A DNA stretch of 64,000 nt, taken from positions 2,271,001 to 2,335,000 of the forward strand of contig NZ_AP024169.1 of NCBI RefSeq assembly GCF_016591975.1, read 5' to 3'. This DNA comes from Anaeromicropila herbilytica. Its GTDB lineage: Bacteria > Bacillota > Clostridia > Lachnospirales > Lachnospiraceae. Position numbers and translations under genes: made by a program. Below, one piece after another: positions 1-9,468 of this stretch (positions are counted from its first letter, which is position 1; each line of letters begins with the position of its first letter). The notes beneath the pieces are model-generated. The model was not told where the DNA came from. It ran no database searches and worked only from the letters and a program-made list of their open reading frames with translations.

Positions 1-2
1 AG

Positions 3-1484
3 TTATATAATATCGCACTGATATTATCTTCCTATAGTTTACCACTTGCAGTTTCAAAATTAGTTGCTGCAAGAAACATAAAAAAGGAATATAACAATTC
101 CTTTCGTATCTTCTTAGGATCTATGGCTTTTGCAATTGTATCAGGAACCATTATGTCATTAGTAGTTTTCTTTGGTGCTGATATATTTGCAAGCGTCATT
201 TCAAAAAGTCCTAGAAGTGCAATCCCTTTAAAAGTATTAGCACCAGGAATCCTAATCTTTGCTGTTATGGGTGTTTTACGTGGATATTTTCAAGGTAAGA
301 ATACCATGCTTCCTACTTCTATATCGCAAATATTAGAACAAATCGTGAATGCATTCGTAAGTGTAATCGCTGCTTCTGTTTTTATGCGTGCCCATAATTT
401 ATCGGATGATATGGCAGCTTACGGAGCAGCAGGTGGTACACTTGGAACATTTGTAGGTGCTTTTGTAGGTTTAGTGTTTGTTGGGAGTGTATTTGCACTA
501 TATTTTCCAACATTGCAAAAACAAAGGAAAAGAGATACCACATCGGAATTAGAATCCTATCGAGAGATTATAAAGATTCTAATTCTTACGATCATACCAG
601 TCATTGTTAGTTCTACAATTTACCAAGCGAGTGGTATTTTAGATAATATGATGTTTGGAAATATTATGAGTGGAAAAGGTGTATCAGAAACGATACGTTC
701 TGAGTTCCTTGGAGTATATTCTGGAAAATACCGTACCTTAACAAATGTACCGGTTTCTATAGCAACAGCAGTTGGAGCGGCAATGGTACCAAGTATTGTA
801 GTTGCAAGAGTGAAAAAGCAACATCAAGAAGTGAATGAGAAGATACATTCAGCAGTAAAATTTAATATGTTAATTGCAATACCTTCCGCAGTAGGAATGG
901 GTGTATTAGCTTCCCCAATATTACAATTATTATTCCGTGATAGTAGTAAATTAGCAGCGAATCTAATTAGATTAGGCTCCATAGCGATTATATTTTTTGC
1001 ATTATCGACAGTAAGTAATGCAGTACTTCAAGGAATTAATTTGATGAGAAAACCCGTTATTCATTCCGCAATATCGTTAGGGATTCATATTGTATTAGTA
1101 TTTATCTTATTACAATTTACAAATTTAATTACATATGCTCTTGTAATAGGTAATGTAACTTTCCCACTAGTTGTGTGTGTCCTTAATTGGATATCAATAG
1201 AACAACATATCGGATATAAACAAGAGATAAAGAATACATTTGTAATGCCATTGATTGCGTCTTTAATTATGGGGGTATGCACTTGGATCACTTATGAGAT
1301 TTTCATTCATATCATCCATAGTAATTCCATTAGTACTTTATTTGCAGTTATCGTAGCAATGATATGTTATTTCTGCAGTATGATTCTATTAAAGGGAATT
1401 ACCAAAGAAGAATTATATAGTTTCCCAAAGGGAGCTTTATTAGTTAGAGCGGCGAATAAGTTACATCTATTCCGTGAGGCATAG
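3..1484 (+). CDS. Partial SpoVB/MurJ-type polysaccharide or lipid flippase
   Basis: This is the 3' part of a gene; the reading frame is open to the left edge of the window, so the ATG at 123 is an internal methionine, not the start. The visible product has about 490 residues of repeated hydrophobic helices and includes the segment PLAVSKLVAARN before the first visible methionine, which is typical of the SpoVB branch of the MOP exporter superfamily. Proteins of this family move lipid-linked sugar precursors across the cytoplasmic membrane; SpoVB acts in spore cortex synthesis in Bacillus, while related paralogues serve other envelope polymers. No catalytic motif distinguishes the paralogues, so the exact substrate is open. 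The gene is followed by 140 bp of AT-rich DNA and a sporulation-like membrane-anchored protein. Confidence 0.8.
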   Translation, partial: LYNIALILSSYSLPLAVSKLVAARNIKKEYNNSFRIFLGSMAFAIVSGTIMSLVVFFGADIFASVISKSPRSAIPLKVLAPGILIFAVMGVLRGYFQGKNTMLPTSISQILEQIVNAFVSVIAASVFMRAHNLSDDMAAYGAAGGTLGTFVGAFVGLVFVGSVFALYFPTLQKQRKRDTTSELESYREIIKILILTIIPVIVSSTIYQASGILDNMMFGNIMSGKGVSETIRSEFLGVYSGKYRTLTNVPVSIATAVGAAMVPSIVVARVKKQHQEVNEKIHSAVKFNMLIAIPSAVGMGVLASPILQLLFRDSSKLAANLIRLGSIAIIFFALSTVSNAVLQGINLMRKPVIHSAISLGIHIVLVFILLQFTNLITYALVIGNVTFPLVVCVLNWISIEQHIGYKQEIKNTFVMPLIASLIMGVCTWITYEIFIHIIHSNSISTLFAVIVAMICYFCSMILLKGITKEELYSFPKGALLVRAANKLHLFREA

Positions 1485-1625
1485 TTCAAGTATAGTAGAA
1501 TTTGATACTTTAATCAGTAAATATTAATCAAAACAAAGTAAAATATGGAATTATTAAAAAATCAAGGAAATACATGTATAATCAAGAAAAACTAGTTAAT
1601 AATATATGCAAAAGGAGTGAGTTTC

Positions 1626-2327
1626 ATGAAAATGAAAAAAGCATATATTATTTTAATTAGTTTTTTTTCGTTAACTATCCTATTTTCAATATGCTACTTA
1701 TTAAGTTTTAAATCAGCTTTATATCAGTTTAATAAGAATGCAGTTGGAAAGGATAATCTTCTATCATCCTATCAAGAATCCATTCAGAATAGTACAAAGG
1801 GCAATACAAGTGTTAATACGAATCAAGTAGAAGCAGAAATGAATCAGAACGATAATACAGTAGCGGTTGATTCATCAGAGAATGCTTATGTTACTCCTTC
1901 CACAGAATATGAATTACAAGAGTATGATATAAAAAAGGGTTCTTTAATAACAAATAACTTGAATACACCAGATTATTTGATTGGATTAACGAGAGAGGAA
2001 GTAATTAATTACTTAGCGAAATATATGTCAGATGTACCATTGGCAGACTATGAAAAAGGCCTAACGGCATTTGAATTAATATCTTTTTCCAAAGATAAGG
2101 TAGTTCTACGTAAAAGCTTTAATAGTGACTTAGTTCAATATAAATATTACCTTGCGGTTCAAGATGGTCTAATTACAGTTTATTACAGTGATAAGAAGAC
2201 CGTTTATGAATATACAGAAATTGAAGTAAATAAGTTGTCAGAAGAAGATCAAATTGAATTAAATCATGGTAAATATATAAAAAATGCTGATGAGCTATAT
2301 GGTGTTCTAGAAAGCTACTCAAGTTAG
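1626..2327 (+). CDS. Membrane-anchored protein with BofC C-terminal-like domain
   Basis: A 233-residue protein with one N-terminal membrane helix (about residues 6-27), a Ser/Asn/Thr-rich spacer (about 40-95) and a folded C-terminal part. The end resembles the BofC C-terminal domain: a repeated beta-strand pattern, the segment YYLAVQDGLITVYY and the ending DELYGVLESYSS, preceded by LSEEDQIEL. In Bacillus BofC restrains the SpoIVB/SigK checkpoint protease; many clostridia carry proteins with only this domain and no known role. The ATG at 1626 is chosen because AAGGAG lies 7-8 bases upstream; a longer GTG start at 1617 would lie inside that ribosome site. The family assignment is from recall of motifs, not a search. 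Confidence 0.6.
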   Translation: MKMKKAYIILISFFSLTILFSICYLLSFKSALYQFNKNAVGKDNLLSSYQESIQNSTKGNTSVNTNQVEAEMNQNDNTVAVDSSENAYVTPSTEYELQEYDIKKGSLITNNLNTPDYLIGLTREEVINYLAKYMSDVPLADYEKGLTAFELISFSKDKVVLRKSFNSDLVQYKYYLAVQDGLITVYYSDKKTVYEYTEIEVNKLSEEDQIELNHGKYIKNADELYGVLESYSS

Positions 2328-2419
2328 TGATAGGATACTTAGTTATTTATATTTTATTATAAAGTATTGAATGTACCTATTCATTATGATTGAACGAATT
2401 GTAATAGATTAAAATACCC

Positions 2420-2451
2420 TCCCATGTGCAATCAAAAAATTGCTCATGGGA
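2420..2451 (+). terminator. Hairpin, probable terminator after the BofC-like gene
   Basis: Inverted repeat TCCCATGtGCAAT / ATTGCtCATGGGA with a short A-rich loop, followed by ATTATTTTG. It lies about 95 bp after the preceding stop codon. The T-run is weak, so termination is likely but not certain. Confidence 0.6.
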
Positions 2452-2583
2452 ATTATTTTGTATAATGGACTAAAATGAGCAGTTTTTATAGGTACTTATT
2501 AGGATTATGAAAAAAATATTGAAATAAAGGGATTGAATAGTTAAAATAGAAACAATAGAGATAGATAAAGTGGAGGATATGAT

Positions 2584-3852
2584 TTGAAAACAGACGTTAT
2601 CATAGTTGGTGGTGGAGCTTCAGGTCTTGTTGCAGCTATTGTTTCTGCTAGGTGTGGCAAGAATGTTACAATTATCGAACAAAAGGATCGTGTTGGCAAG
2701 AAGATATTAGCGACTGGAAACGGTAAATGTAATTATACAAATTCATTACAAACAGAAGATTGTTACCGTGGAGAAGATAGTTCTTATGCGTTTAAAGTAC
2801 TATCCTTTTTTGGCGTATCAGAAACGGTTACATTTTTTAAAGAGCTAGGAATATACCCTAAGATTAAAAATGGGTATTATTATCCGAATTCAGAACAAGC
2901 CTCCTCGGTACTAGATGTATTAAGAATAGAATTAGAGCGATTAAAAGTGAATGTAGTAACAGAGGAAGAAGTAATTAAAGTTGAACAGAATAATTCAATA
3001 GGAAATAGTAAGAAGACTGCAAACAATTGTAAGGATTTAGATTTCATCGTTACAACAAGTAGTAAGAAATATTATGCAAAGTCACTTATTATGGCAACAG
3101 GAGGCTGCGCATCTCCTGAACTAGGCTCAAATGGTAGTGGATATGATTTGTTAAAAAAGTTTTCACATAAGGTCATAAAGCCAGTACCAGCATTGGTACA
3201 ATTAAAAGCAAAGGGAAACTATTTTAAGACACTTGCAGGTGTACGAAATGAATCAAGTATCTCTCTTTACATAGAGGATCAATTCATAAGGAAAGAATAT
3301 GGAGAACTACAATTAACGAATTATGGTGTGTCTGGAATTCCTATTTTTCAGTTAAGTAGATATGCAGCAAGAGCAATCGATGAGAGAAAATCGGTTCATC
3401 TTACCATAGACTTTTTACCTCAACTTTCGGAAAACGAATTATATCAGAATATATTAGAACGAACAGAACTTGAGAGGCACAAAACAATTGAGGAATTATT
3501 GTTAGGACTATTGAATAAAAAATTATCCTATGTCATTATAAAAGAAGCAATGCTAGATCCCATTGCGTCAGTGAACGTATTAAATAAGAAATCAATTCAA
3601 CAATTAGTTAAAAGAATGAAAGAGTTCATGGTAGAGATTACAGAACCGAACTCATTCTCAAATGCTCAGGTTACAGCGGGCGGTATCTCGACAAAGGATA
3701 TTGATCCGAAAACAATGGAATCAAAATTAGTAAAAAACCTATATATCGTAGGTGAACTAATCGACATAGATGGAATCTGCGGAGGCTATAATTTACAGTG
3801 GGCATGGACTACTGGATATCTAGCGGGACTAGCAGTTGGAGGTAGTAAGTAA
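2584..3852 (+). CDS. HI0933/BaiN-family NAD(P)/FAD-dependent oxidoreductase
   Basis: A 422-residue flavoprotein of the HI0933 (YtfP/BaiN) family. The N-terminus DVIIVGGGASGLVAA is the dinucleotide-binding Rossmann motif, followed by the acidic end of strand 2 (IIEQKDRVGKK) and the family signature ATGNGKCNYTN. The C-terminus has GGYNLQWAWTTGYLAG, the second FAD-binding stretch. Length fits the family. The physiological substrate is not established for most members; BaiN of bile-acid degraders is one named case, which this sequence alone cannot support here. The TTG start at 2584 is preceded by GGAGG with a 7-base spacer. The stop codon is immediately followed by the ATG of the next flavoprotein gene, so the two are probably co-translated. 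Confidence 0.85.
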   Translation: MKTDVIIVGGGASGLVAAIVSARCGKNVTIIEQKDRVGKKILATGNGKCNYTNSLQTEDCYRGEDSSYAFKVLSFFGVSETVTFFKELGIYPKIKNGYYYPNSEQASSVLDVLRIELERLKVNVVTEEEVIKVEQNNSIGNSKKTANNCKDLDFIVTTSSKKYYAKSLIMATGGCASPELGSNGSGYDLLKKFSHKVIKPVPALVQLKAKGNYFKTLAGVRNESSISLYIEDQFIRKEYGELQLTNYGVSGIPIFQLSRYAARAIDERKSVHLTIDFLPQLSENELYQNILERTELERHKTIEELLLGLLNKKLSYVIIKEAMLDPIASVNVLNKKSIQQLVKRMKEFMVEITEPNSFSNAQVTAGGISTKDIDPKTMESKLVKNLYIVGELIDIDGICGGYNLQWAWTTGYLAGLAVGGSK

Positions 3853-3853
3853 A

Positions 3854-5485
3854 ATGATAAGAATTGCACAATTAAAATTGGATATCGGACATACAGAGGA
3901 TGAATTAAAAAAGAAAATAAGTAAACAACTAAAGCTAAATGATCAACAAGTAAAGAAGTATACGATTATAAAGAAGTCTATTGATGCAAGAAAGAAAAAT
4001 GATATTAAGTATATTTATACAATAGATGTAGAGGTAAATGAGGAAACGAAAGTAGTTAAACGGTTAAATGATGCTAATATTTCTATTGCAGAAGAAAGTA
4101 AATATACGTTTGCCCCTACAGGAACAAATAAAATGTTACACAGACCAATTGTAGTAGGAAGTGGACCAGCTGGATTATTTTGTGCTTATCAACTTGCTGA
4201 ACAAGGGTACAAGCCACTTGTAATTGAGCGTGGAGACGAGGTTGATAAAAGAGTAGAAGAAGTGAATCGATTCTGGAAGAACAATGAACTGAATCCGAAT
4301 TGTAATGTTCAATTTGGTGAAGGTGGTGCAGGTACCTTTTCTGATGGTAAGTTAAATACGATGGTAAAAGAAAAGTTTGGTCGAAACAAAAGAGTACTTG
4401 AAGTATTTGTTGAACACGGTGCTCCATCGGAGATCCTATATTTAAATAAACCCCATATAGGAACTGACCTTCTAAGAGATGTTGTAAAGAATATGAGAAA
4501 TGAAATCATTCGCTTAGGTGGAGAATTTCGTTTTCAGACAAGATTAACAGATATTCATGTGGAGGATAATCGAATTGTAAGCATTGAGGTTAACAATAAA
4601 GAAATAATACCATGTGATGTTTTATGCCTTGCAATTGGACATAGTGCTAGAGATACTTTCTCCTTACTTTATAAAAAAGGACTTACAATGATGAAAAAGC
4701 CGTTTGCAATTGGAGTGAGGATTCAACATGCCCAAGAGTTAATAAGTAGATCACAATACGGTGATTCCTATCAGAAACTACCGCCAGCTGATTATAAATT
4801 AACTTATCAAGCAGGCAATGGTAGAGGAGTCTATTCCTTTTGCATGTGCCCTGGTGGATATGTAGTGAATTCCTCATCGGAAGAGAAAAGACTGGTTGTC
4901 AATGGTATGAGTAATCATGACCGAGCAGAAGACAATGCGAATAGTGCAATGATTGTAACAGTTACTCCAGAGGATTTTGATGCAATACTTCCATTAATAA
5001 ATCATGGGAAAAATGAAATGATAACAAGCGATAATCCTTTGGTTGGAGTTGAATTTCAACGAAGATGGGAAGAGTTAGCGTATCAAGCTGGAAAAGGATT
5101 GATTCCAGTACAGCTATATGGTGATTTATGCGAGAACAAAATTAGTACGAACTATGGTAAGATTAAACAAATTATGAAAGGTGATACTTCGTTTGCGAAT
5201 CTTAGAGAATGCTTGCCGGAGTATGTTATTGATACCTTAATAGAGGGAATCGAAGCATTTGATAAGAAAATACACGGATTTGCAGATAAAGAGGCTATCT
5301 TAGCAGGAGTTGAAACTAGAACTTCTTCTCCAGTACGAATCATAAGAGATGATAATATGGAAAGTAATGTTCAAGGAATCTATCCATGTGGAGAAGGCGC
5401 GGGATATGCAGGCGGAATCACCTCCGCAGGAATGGATGGAATTAAAGTATATGAAGCTATTGCATGTAAGTATAAGCATGTATAA
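3854..5485 (+). CDS. FAD-dependent dehydrogenase of the COG2509 type
   Basis: A 543-residue flavoprotein. An N-terminal domain of about 95 residues (IRIAQLKLDIGHTEDELKKK) precedes a Rossmann motif RPIVVGSGPAGLFCAY, the segment FGEGGAGTFSDGKLNT and a C-terminal PCGEGAGYAGGITSAGMDG. This architecture is that of the uncharacterised FAD-dependent dehydrogenases (COG2509); the biochemical reaction is unknown. The start ATG at 3854 lies one base after the stop of the previous gene and has GGAGG at 3838-3842; a TTG at 3836 would overlap that ribosome site and is rejected. A paralogue without the extra N-terminal domain lies at 62514-63908. Confidence 0.85.
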   Translation: MIRIAQLKLDIGHTEDELKKKISKQLKLNDQQVKKYTIIKKSIDARKKNDIKYIYTIDVEVNEETKVVKRLNDANISIAEESKYTFAPTGTNKMLHRPIVVGSGPAGLFCAYQLAEQGYKPLVIERGDEVDKRVEEVNRFWKNNELNPNCNVQFGEGGAGTFSDGKLNTMVKEKFGRNKRVLEVFVEHGAPSEILYLNKPHIGTDLLRDVVKNMRNEIIRLGGEFRFQTRLTDIHVEDNRIVSIEVNNKEIIPCDVLCLAIGHSARDTFSLLYKKGLTMMKKPFAIGVRIQHAQELISRSQYGDSYQKLPPADYKLTYQAGNGRGVYSFCMCPGGYVVNSSSEEKRLVVNGMSNHDRAEDNANSAMIVTVTPEDFDAILPLINHGKNEMITSDNPLVGVEFQRRWEELAYQAGKGLIPVQLYGDLCENKISTNYGKIKQIMKGDTSFANLRECLPEYVIDTLIEGIEAFDKKIHGFADKEAILAGVETRTSSPVRIIRDDNMESNVQGIYPCGEGAGYAGGITSAGMDGIKVYEAIACKYKHV

Positions 5486-5624
5486 AGATAAATCTGAATA
5501 GTATATTTCTATGCTAAGTTTTTGACACTCTATAAATATAAATGAGGTATAGGAAATTAACACTAAAACAACCTAAAAGAATAAAATGTGTAGAAATAAA
5601 GAAAAAGGATAGCGAGGTATCAGT

Positions 5625-6476
5625 ATGTCAAATCATAGAGAGTTACTTAAAGATAAGAAACGAATCGTTATAAAGATTGGTTCATCCTCGATTACTCATG
5701 CGAATACGGGCGGATTGAATCTACAGAAGATGGAGAAGTTAGTTCGAGTACTTACCGACCTAAGAAACCAAGGGAAGGAAGTCGTATTAGTATCTTCTGG
5801 TGCAATTGCAGTCGGACGAACTGCGATTGGCATGAAGGAGAAACCAACAACATTGTCAATAAAACAAGCTTGTGCAGCAGTAGGGCAAGCAAGATTAATG
5901 ATGGTCTATCAGAAATTATTTGCAGAATATAATCAGGTACCAGCTCAGATTCTGATGACAAAATATACAATGATAAATGATATTAGTAGGTCAAATGCAA
6001 TGGACACCTTTCATGAACTATTAAGTATGGGTGTGATACCAATTGTAAACGAAAATGACACAGTATCAACGGATGAAATTGAATTTGGAGATAATGACAC
6101 ACTATCAGCAATTGTTGCTGCTCTGATACAAGCAGATCTTCTTATTTTATTATCCGATATAGATGGATTATATACAGATGATCCTAACAAAAATAAAGAT
6201 GCTAAATTTATTGATTGTGTTGAAGTGATAGATGAAAAGCTAGCAAGTATGGGAAAAGGTTCTGCTAGTAGTGTTGGTACTGGTGGAATGGCAACGAAGA
6301 TCTCAGCTGCTAAGATAGCAACTGATTCTGGAGCTGACATGGTCATAGCAAATGCTAAGGATGTTAGGGTGATTCTTGATGTCATGGAAGGAGAGCCAGT
6401 AGGTACTTTATTTAAAGCACATAAAAATAAAAATTTTGAGTTACTTGATTATATTAAGACAGAGCAATATTCATAA
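5625..6476 (+). CDS. proB: Glutamate 5-kinase
   Basis: Phosphorylates glutamate to gamma-glutamyl phosphate, the first step of proline synthesis. The 283-residue product is an amino-acid kinase domain: RIVIKIGSSSITH at the start, VSSGAIAVG, NENDTVSTDEIEFGDND for substrate and Mg binding, and GTGGMATKISAAKIA near the end. It stops after the kinase domain; the C-terminal PUA domain found in Escherichia coli ProB (about 367 residues) is absent, as in many clostridia. The start ATG has GAGGT 6 bases upstream. proA follows 1.3 kb downstream after two other genes on the same strand. Confidence 0.95.
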   Translation: MSNHRELLKDKKRIVIKIGSSSITHANTGGLNLQKMEKLVRVLTDLRNQGKEVVLVSSGAIAVGRTAIGMKEKPTTLSIKQACAAVGQARLMMVYQKLFAEYNQVPAQILMTKYTMINDISRSNAMDTFHELLSMGVIPIVNENDTVSTDEIEFGDNDTLSAIVAALIQADLLILLSDIDGLYTDDPNKNKDAKFIDCVEVIDEKLASMGKGSASSVGTGGMATKISAAKIATDSGADMVIANAKDVRVILDVMEGEPVGTLFKAHKNKNFELLDYIKTEQYS

Positions 6477-6499
6477 TAAAGTATACTTTGGAATAGAGC

Positions 6500-6580
6500 G
6501 TCAAAGGCTTATTTAGTTTATCCAGTGTATATCGCTGTATAATTATGAATTTTGTCTACCTTTCCCTCAAGCATCATAAT
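6500..6580 (+). repeat. Dispersed palindromic repeat, copy A (half element)
   Basis: About 80 bp closely matching the left part of copy C near 27.2 kb. Both share TCAAA near the outer end, then GTGTATATCGCTGTATAATT, then TTTTG[TG]CTACCTTTCCCTCA. Only one arm is recognisable here; the complementary right arm is missing, so this looks like a truncated copy. The rest of the 6477-6834 spacer holds a 9-bp hairpin (AATACTTTC / GAAAGTATT, 6630-6653) and no coding frame. Confidence 0.65.
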
Positions 6581-6834
6581 ACACACGTTAAGTTGAGAAA
6601 GGATTATGACAAGATAATCTTAAATTAAGAATACTTTCTTAAAGGAAAGTATTGAAATAAGAATCAAAATAGTGTAACATGATATCTAATTTTAACCCTA
6701 TATTGAGTGAGAAGCGTAGGAATACATACTTTTCATCGAATTGAATTACAAGTATAGTATAGGTACTTAAACTGTAAAAATGAGAAACCATAATAAGCAT
6801 AAGGAATAACATCAGATAGAGAGGATATATTACA

Positions 6835-7044
6835 ATGGATGATTTACAAATTGCAAGAATTAATGAACTATATCATAAAGCAAAAGGTGAAGGTTTAACA
6901 CCAGAAGAAAAAGAAGAACAAGCAAAGTTACGTGCTGATTACATTAACTCTGTACGTAACAATTTAAGGGGAACACTTAATAATGTATCTTTATTAAATC
7001 CTGATGGAAGTGTTACAGAACTAAGTAAAAAGGATAAGCATTAA
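6835..7044 (+). CDS. DUF896 family protein (YnzC-like)
   Basis: A 69-residue protein. The helical hairpin pattern IARINELYHKAKGEGLTPEEKEEQAKLRADYI and the following Arg/Asn-rich stretch match the DUF896/YnzC family found throughout Firmicutes. YnzC of Bacillus is a small three-helix cytosolic protein belonging to the LexA-regulated yneA region, but a molecular function is not known. The ATG is preceded by GAGAGGA at about 9 bases. It sits between proB and a folate gene, a position more likely incidental than functional. Confidence 0.85.
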   Translation: MDDLQIARINELYHKAKGEGLTPEEKEEQAKLRADYINSVRNNLRGTLNNVSLLNPDGSVTELSKKDKH

Positions 7045-7132
7045 GATATTGCACAATATTATATATATCTAAATATATTATATAAAGTAACCTAAACCGA
7101 ATTATATAAGTTATTTGTCAAGGAGCTTCTTT

Positions 7133-7741
7133 ATGACTAAGAAAGAAATTAGACAACAAATCAAAAGTATAAAAGAAAAATTATCTTTAAGCGAAATTGA
7201 AGAATATAGTGATATGATTACTCATAAGTTTTTGAGTAGTAAGGAATACCAAAATAGTAGAGTAATATATATTTATCTTTCTTTTAATCAAGAAGTATTG
7301 ACAGATCAAATTATTGAGAGAGCATTAAAGGATCAGAAAAAAGTTGCTGTTCCTAGAATCGATGATATTACCGATGAGAATCCTATATTAGAACATTGGA
7401 ATAAGAAAAAGATAATGAATTTTTATTATATTAATTCAAAGGATGATCTGAAAAAAGGCTATTATGGAATCATGGAACCAACAAATGATCAACTTGCAAC
7501 AGATGAAAATGTTCTTGTTATAATGCCTGGGTTGGCATTTGATAATGATTTTTATCGAATTGGTTATGGTGGCGGTTTTTACGACTATTTCCTGAATTCA
7601 AGGAATAGTGCTAAGATGAATGATACCAAGATTGCCTTAGCATTCGATTTTCAAATATTAGAAAAATTCGAACATAGTGAATATGATGTAAAAGTAGATC
7701 AGATTATTACACCAACAACTCATATGATTCGAGAAGACTGA
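7133..7741 (+). CDS. 5-formyltetrahydrofolate cyclo-ligase
   Basis: Converts 5-formyl-THF to 5,10-methenyl-THF using ATP. The 202-residue protein begins TKKEIRQQIKS, typical of the family, and has the C-terminal signature GLAFD...RIGYGGGFYDYF, the glycine/tyrosine motif for ATP and folate binding. The ATG at 7133 is chosen because AAGGAG lies 7 bases upstream; a TTG at 7115 would start before that site. The gene is 36 bp upstream of proA on the same strand and is probably cotranscribed with it. Confidence 0.92.
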   Translation: MTKKEIRQQIKSIKEKLSLSEIEEYSDMITHKFLSSKEYQNSRVIYIYLSFNQEVLTDQIIERALKDQKKVAVPRIDDITDENPILEHWNKKKIMNFYYINSKDDLKKGYYGIMEPTNDQLATDENVLVIMPGLAFDNDFYRIGYGGGFYDYFLNSRNSAKMNDTKIALAFDFQILEKFEHSEYDVKVDQIITPTTHMIRED

Positions 7742-7777
7742 TTAACGTTAATTCCAACAATAAAGGAGGTACTTCTG

Positions 7778-9025
7778 GTGATAAGTTTAGAACAATTAGG
7801 TGAGAACGCAAAAGAGGCAGCATCTAGCCTTAATTTATTGACTTTAGATGAGAAGAATAAAGGTTTAGCTGCAGCTGCTAAGTCTTTAGTTAATAATCGA
7901 GATAGAATCATGAAAGCGAATCAAATTGATGTTGAGAATGCTAAGAAAAATGGGATGAAAGAATCATTAGTTGACCGTTTAACTTTAAACAACGAACGCA
8001 TTATTGGAATGTCAGACGGGCTTATGCAGCTTGTTACACTAGATGATCCTGTTGGTGAAGTAATATCTATGAAAAAGAGACCAAATGGACTATTAATAGG
8101 TCAAAAGAGAGTTCCAATTGGTGTTGTTGGAATTATATATGAAGCAAGACCTAATGTTACTGCAGATGCTTTTGGATTATGTTTTAAGACAGGAAATGCA
8201 GTCATACTTCGTGGTGGAAGTGATGCAATATATTCGAATAAAGAAATTGTAGCGGTAATAAGAGAAGCATTAGAGGCAATCGCACTACCAAGTGATGCTA
8301 TTCAATTAATTGAAGATACCAGCCGTGAGACAGCTACTGCATTTATGAAGATGAATCAATATGTAGATGTATTAATACCAAGAGGTGGAGCTGGCTTAAT
8401 TCAATCTGTTGTTCAGAACAGTACAATTCCTGTTATTGAGACTGGTACTGGAAATTGTCATATCTATGTGGATGAATACGCCGATTTTCAGATGGCATTA
8501 GATATTATTGATAATGCTAAGACACAAAGGCTTGGAGTATGTAATGCATGTGAGTCCTTAGTGGTACATGAGAAGATTGCGAAGGAATTTATTCCACTTG
8601 TTTATGATAGATTAACTGAGAAGGACATAGTTTTTAAGGCAGATGAAAATGCGAGAGCGATATGCAGTAATATGGAAGAGGCAACAGATGAAGACTGGGG
8701 CAAAGAGTATTTAGATAAGATGATATCTTTAAAAGTGGTATCTAGTATTGAAGAGGCAATTAAGCATATCAATAAATATAATACTAAGCACTCCGAAGCT
8801 ATTATTACGGAAAATTATAATCATTCTATGAAGTTCTTAAATGAAATTGATGCAGCAGCTGTATATGTAAACGCATCTACAAGATTTACCGATGGTAATG
8901 AATTTGGTTTTGGCGCAGAGATTGGTATTAGTACGCAGAAATTACATGCAAGAGGACCAATGGGGTTACTTGCTCTTACAACTACGAAGTATATCATCTT
9001 TGGTGAAGGGCAAATTAGAAAATGA
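7778..9025 (+). CDS. proA: Gamma-glutamyl phosphate reductase
   Basis: NADPH-dependent reduction of gamma-glutamyl phosphate to glutamate semialdehyde, the second step of proline synthesis. The 415-residue protein shows the aldehyde-dehydrogenase fold and the catalytic cysteine in RLGVCNACESLVVH, with the conserved EARPNVTADAFGLC and ILRGGSDA motifs earlier. The GTG start at 7778 is preceded by AAAGGAGG at 8 bases. Together with proB at 5625 it completes the route from glutamate; proC is not in the window. Confidence 0.96.
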   Translation: MISLEQLGENAKEAASSLNLLTLDEKNKGLAAAAKSLVNNRDRIMKANQIDVENAKKNGMKESLVDRLTLNNERIIGMSDGLMQLVTLDDPVGEVISMKKRPNGLLIGQKRVPIGVVGIIYEARPNVTADAFGLCFKTGNAVILRGGSDAIYSNKEIVAVIREALEAIALPSDAIQLIEDTSRETATAFMKMNQYVDVLIPRGGAGLIQSVVQNSTIPVIETGTGNCHIYVDEYADFQMALDIIDNAKTQRLGVCNACESLVVHEKIAKEFIPLVYDRLTEKDIVFKADENARAICSNMEEATDEDWGKEYLDKMISLKVVSSIEEAIKHINKYNTKHSEAIITENYNHSMKFLNEIDAAAVYVNASTRFTDGNEFGFGAEIGISTQKLHARGPMGLLALTTTKYIIFGEGQIRK

Positions 9026-9065
9026 TTTTTTGGAATTACTCATACTTCCTAACATAAATTTATTG

Positions 9066-9350
9066 AATACTTGATAAATTCAAAGGTGAGGTTATCTAAA
9101 TTACCATGATTGAAATTTTTACATCTTACGCTCCATTTCCTCATTTGGTAGATACTAATGTTTAATCACTTTGATAAAAGCAGATATAAAAAGTTCAAAC
9201 TCCTCACTTTGCTCGTCAAACAGTGAACTTTTTATATCTAAACCAAAGTGATAAAACATAAGTATCTTCACAAACTCGTCAAAGTCACGACGATGTAAAA
9301 ATTTCAATCATGGTAATTAATATTCTGTGTTGACTGAATTTATCAAGTAT
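9066..9350. repeat. 285-bp imperfect palindromic non-coding element
   Basis: The two ends are complementary: ATACTTGATAAATTCA at the left is matched by TGAATTTATCAAGTAT at the right, then ATTACCATGATTGAAATT on the left pairs with AATTTCAATCATGGTAAT on the right. Further in, the AGATACT and ATCACTTT blocks pair, and the centre is AGATATAAAAAGTTCA / TGAACTTTTTATATCT around a 26-base loop. The element fills the proA-MATE spacer and has no coding frame. A TTTATTG heptamer occurs just outside both ends (9059-9065 and 9358-9364), a possible but low-complexity target duplication. It is unrelated in sequence to copies A-D of the other repeat. Confidence 0.75.
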
Positions 9351-9468
9351 AATATAGTTTATTGATAAGGAAGATTGAATAATCACTTTCTTTTCTATTT
9401 GCAGGGTGCTATAATAAAATAGAGAAAGAAAAAGGTTGAGTTTTCAATCGGTAAAAAGGAAAGATGAT

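Noticed and set aside
6011..6385. 124-codon antisense frame over proB
   Set aside because: It is the reverse complement of a well-conserved kinase gene; low-complexity Ser/Ile-rich translation, no ribosome site.
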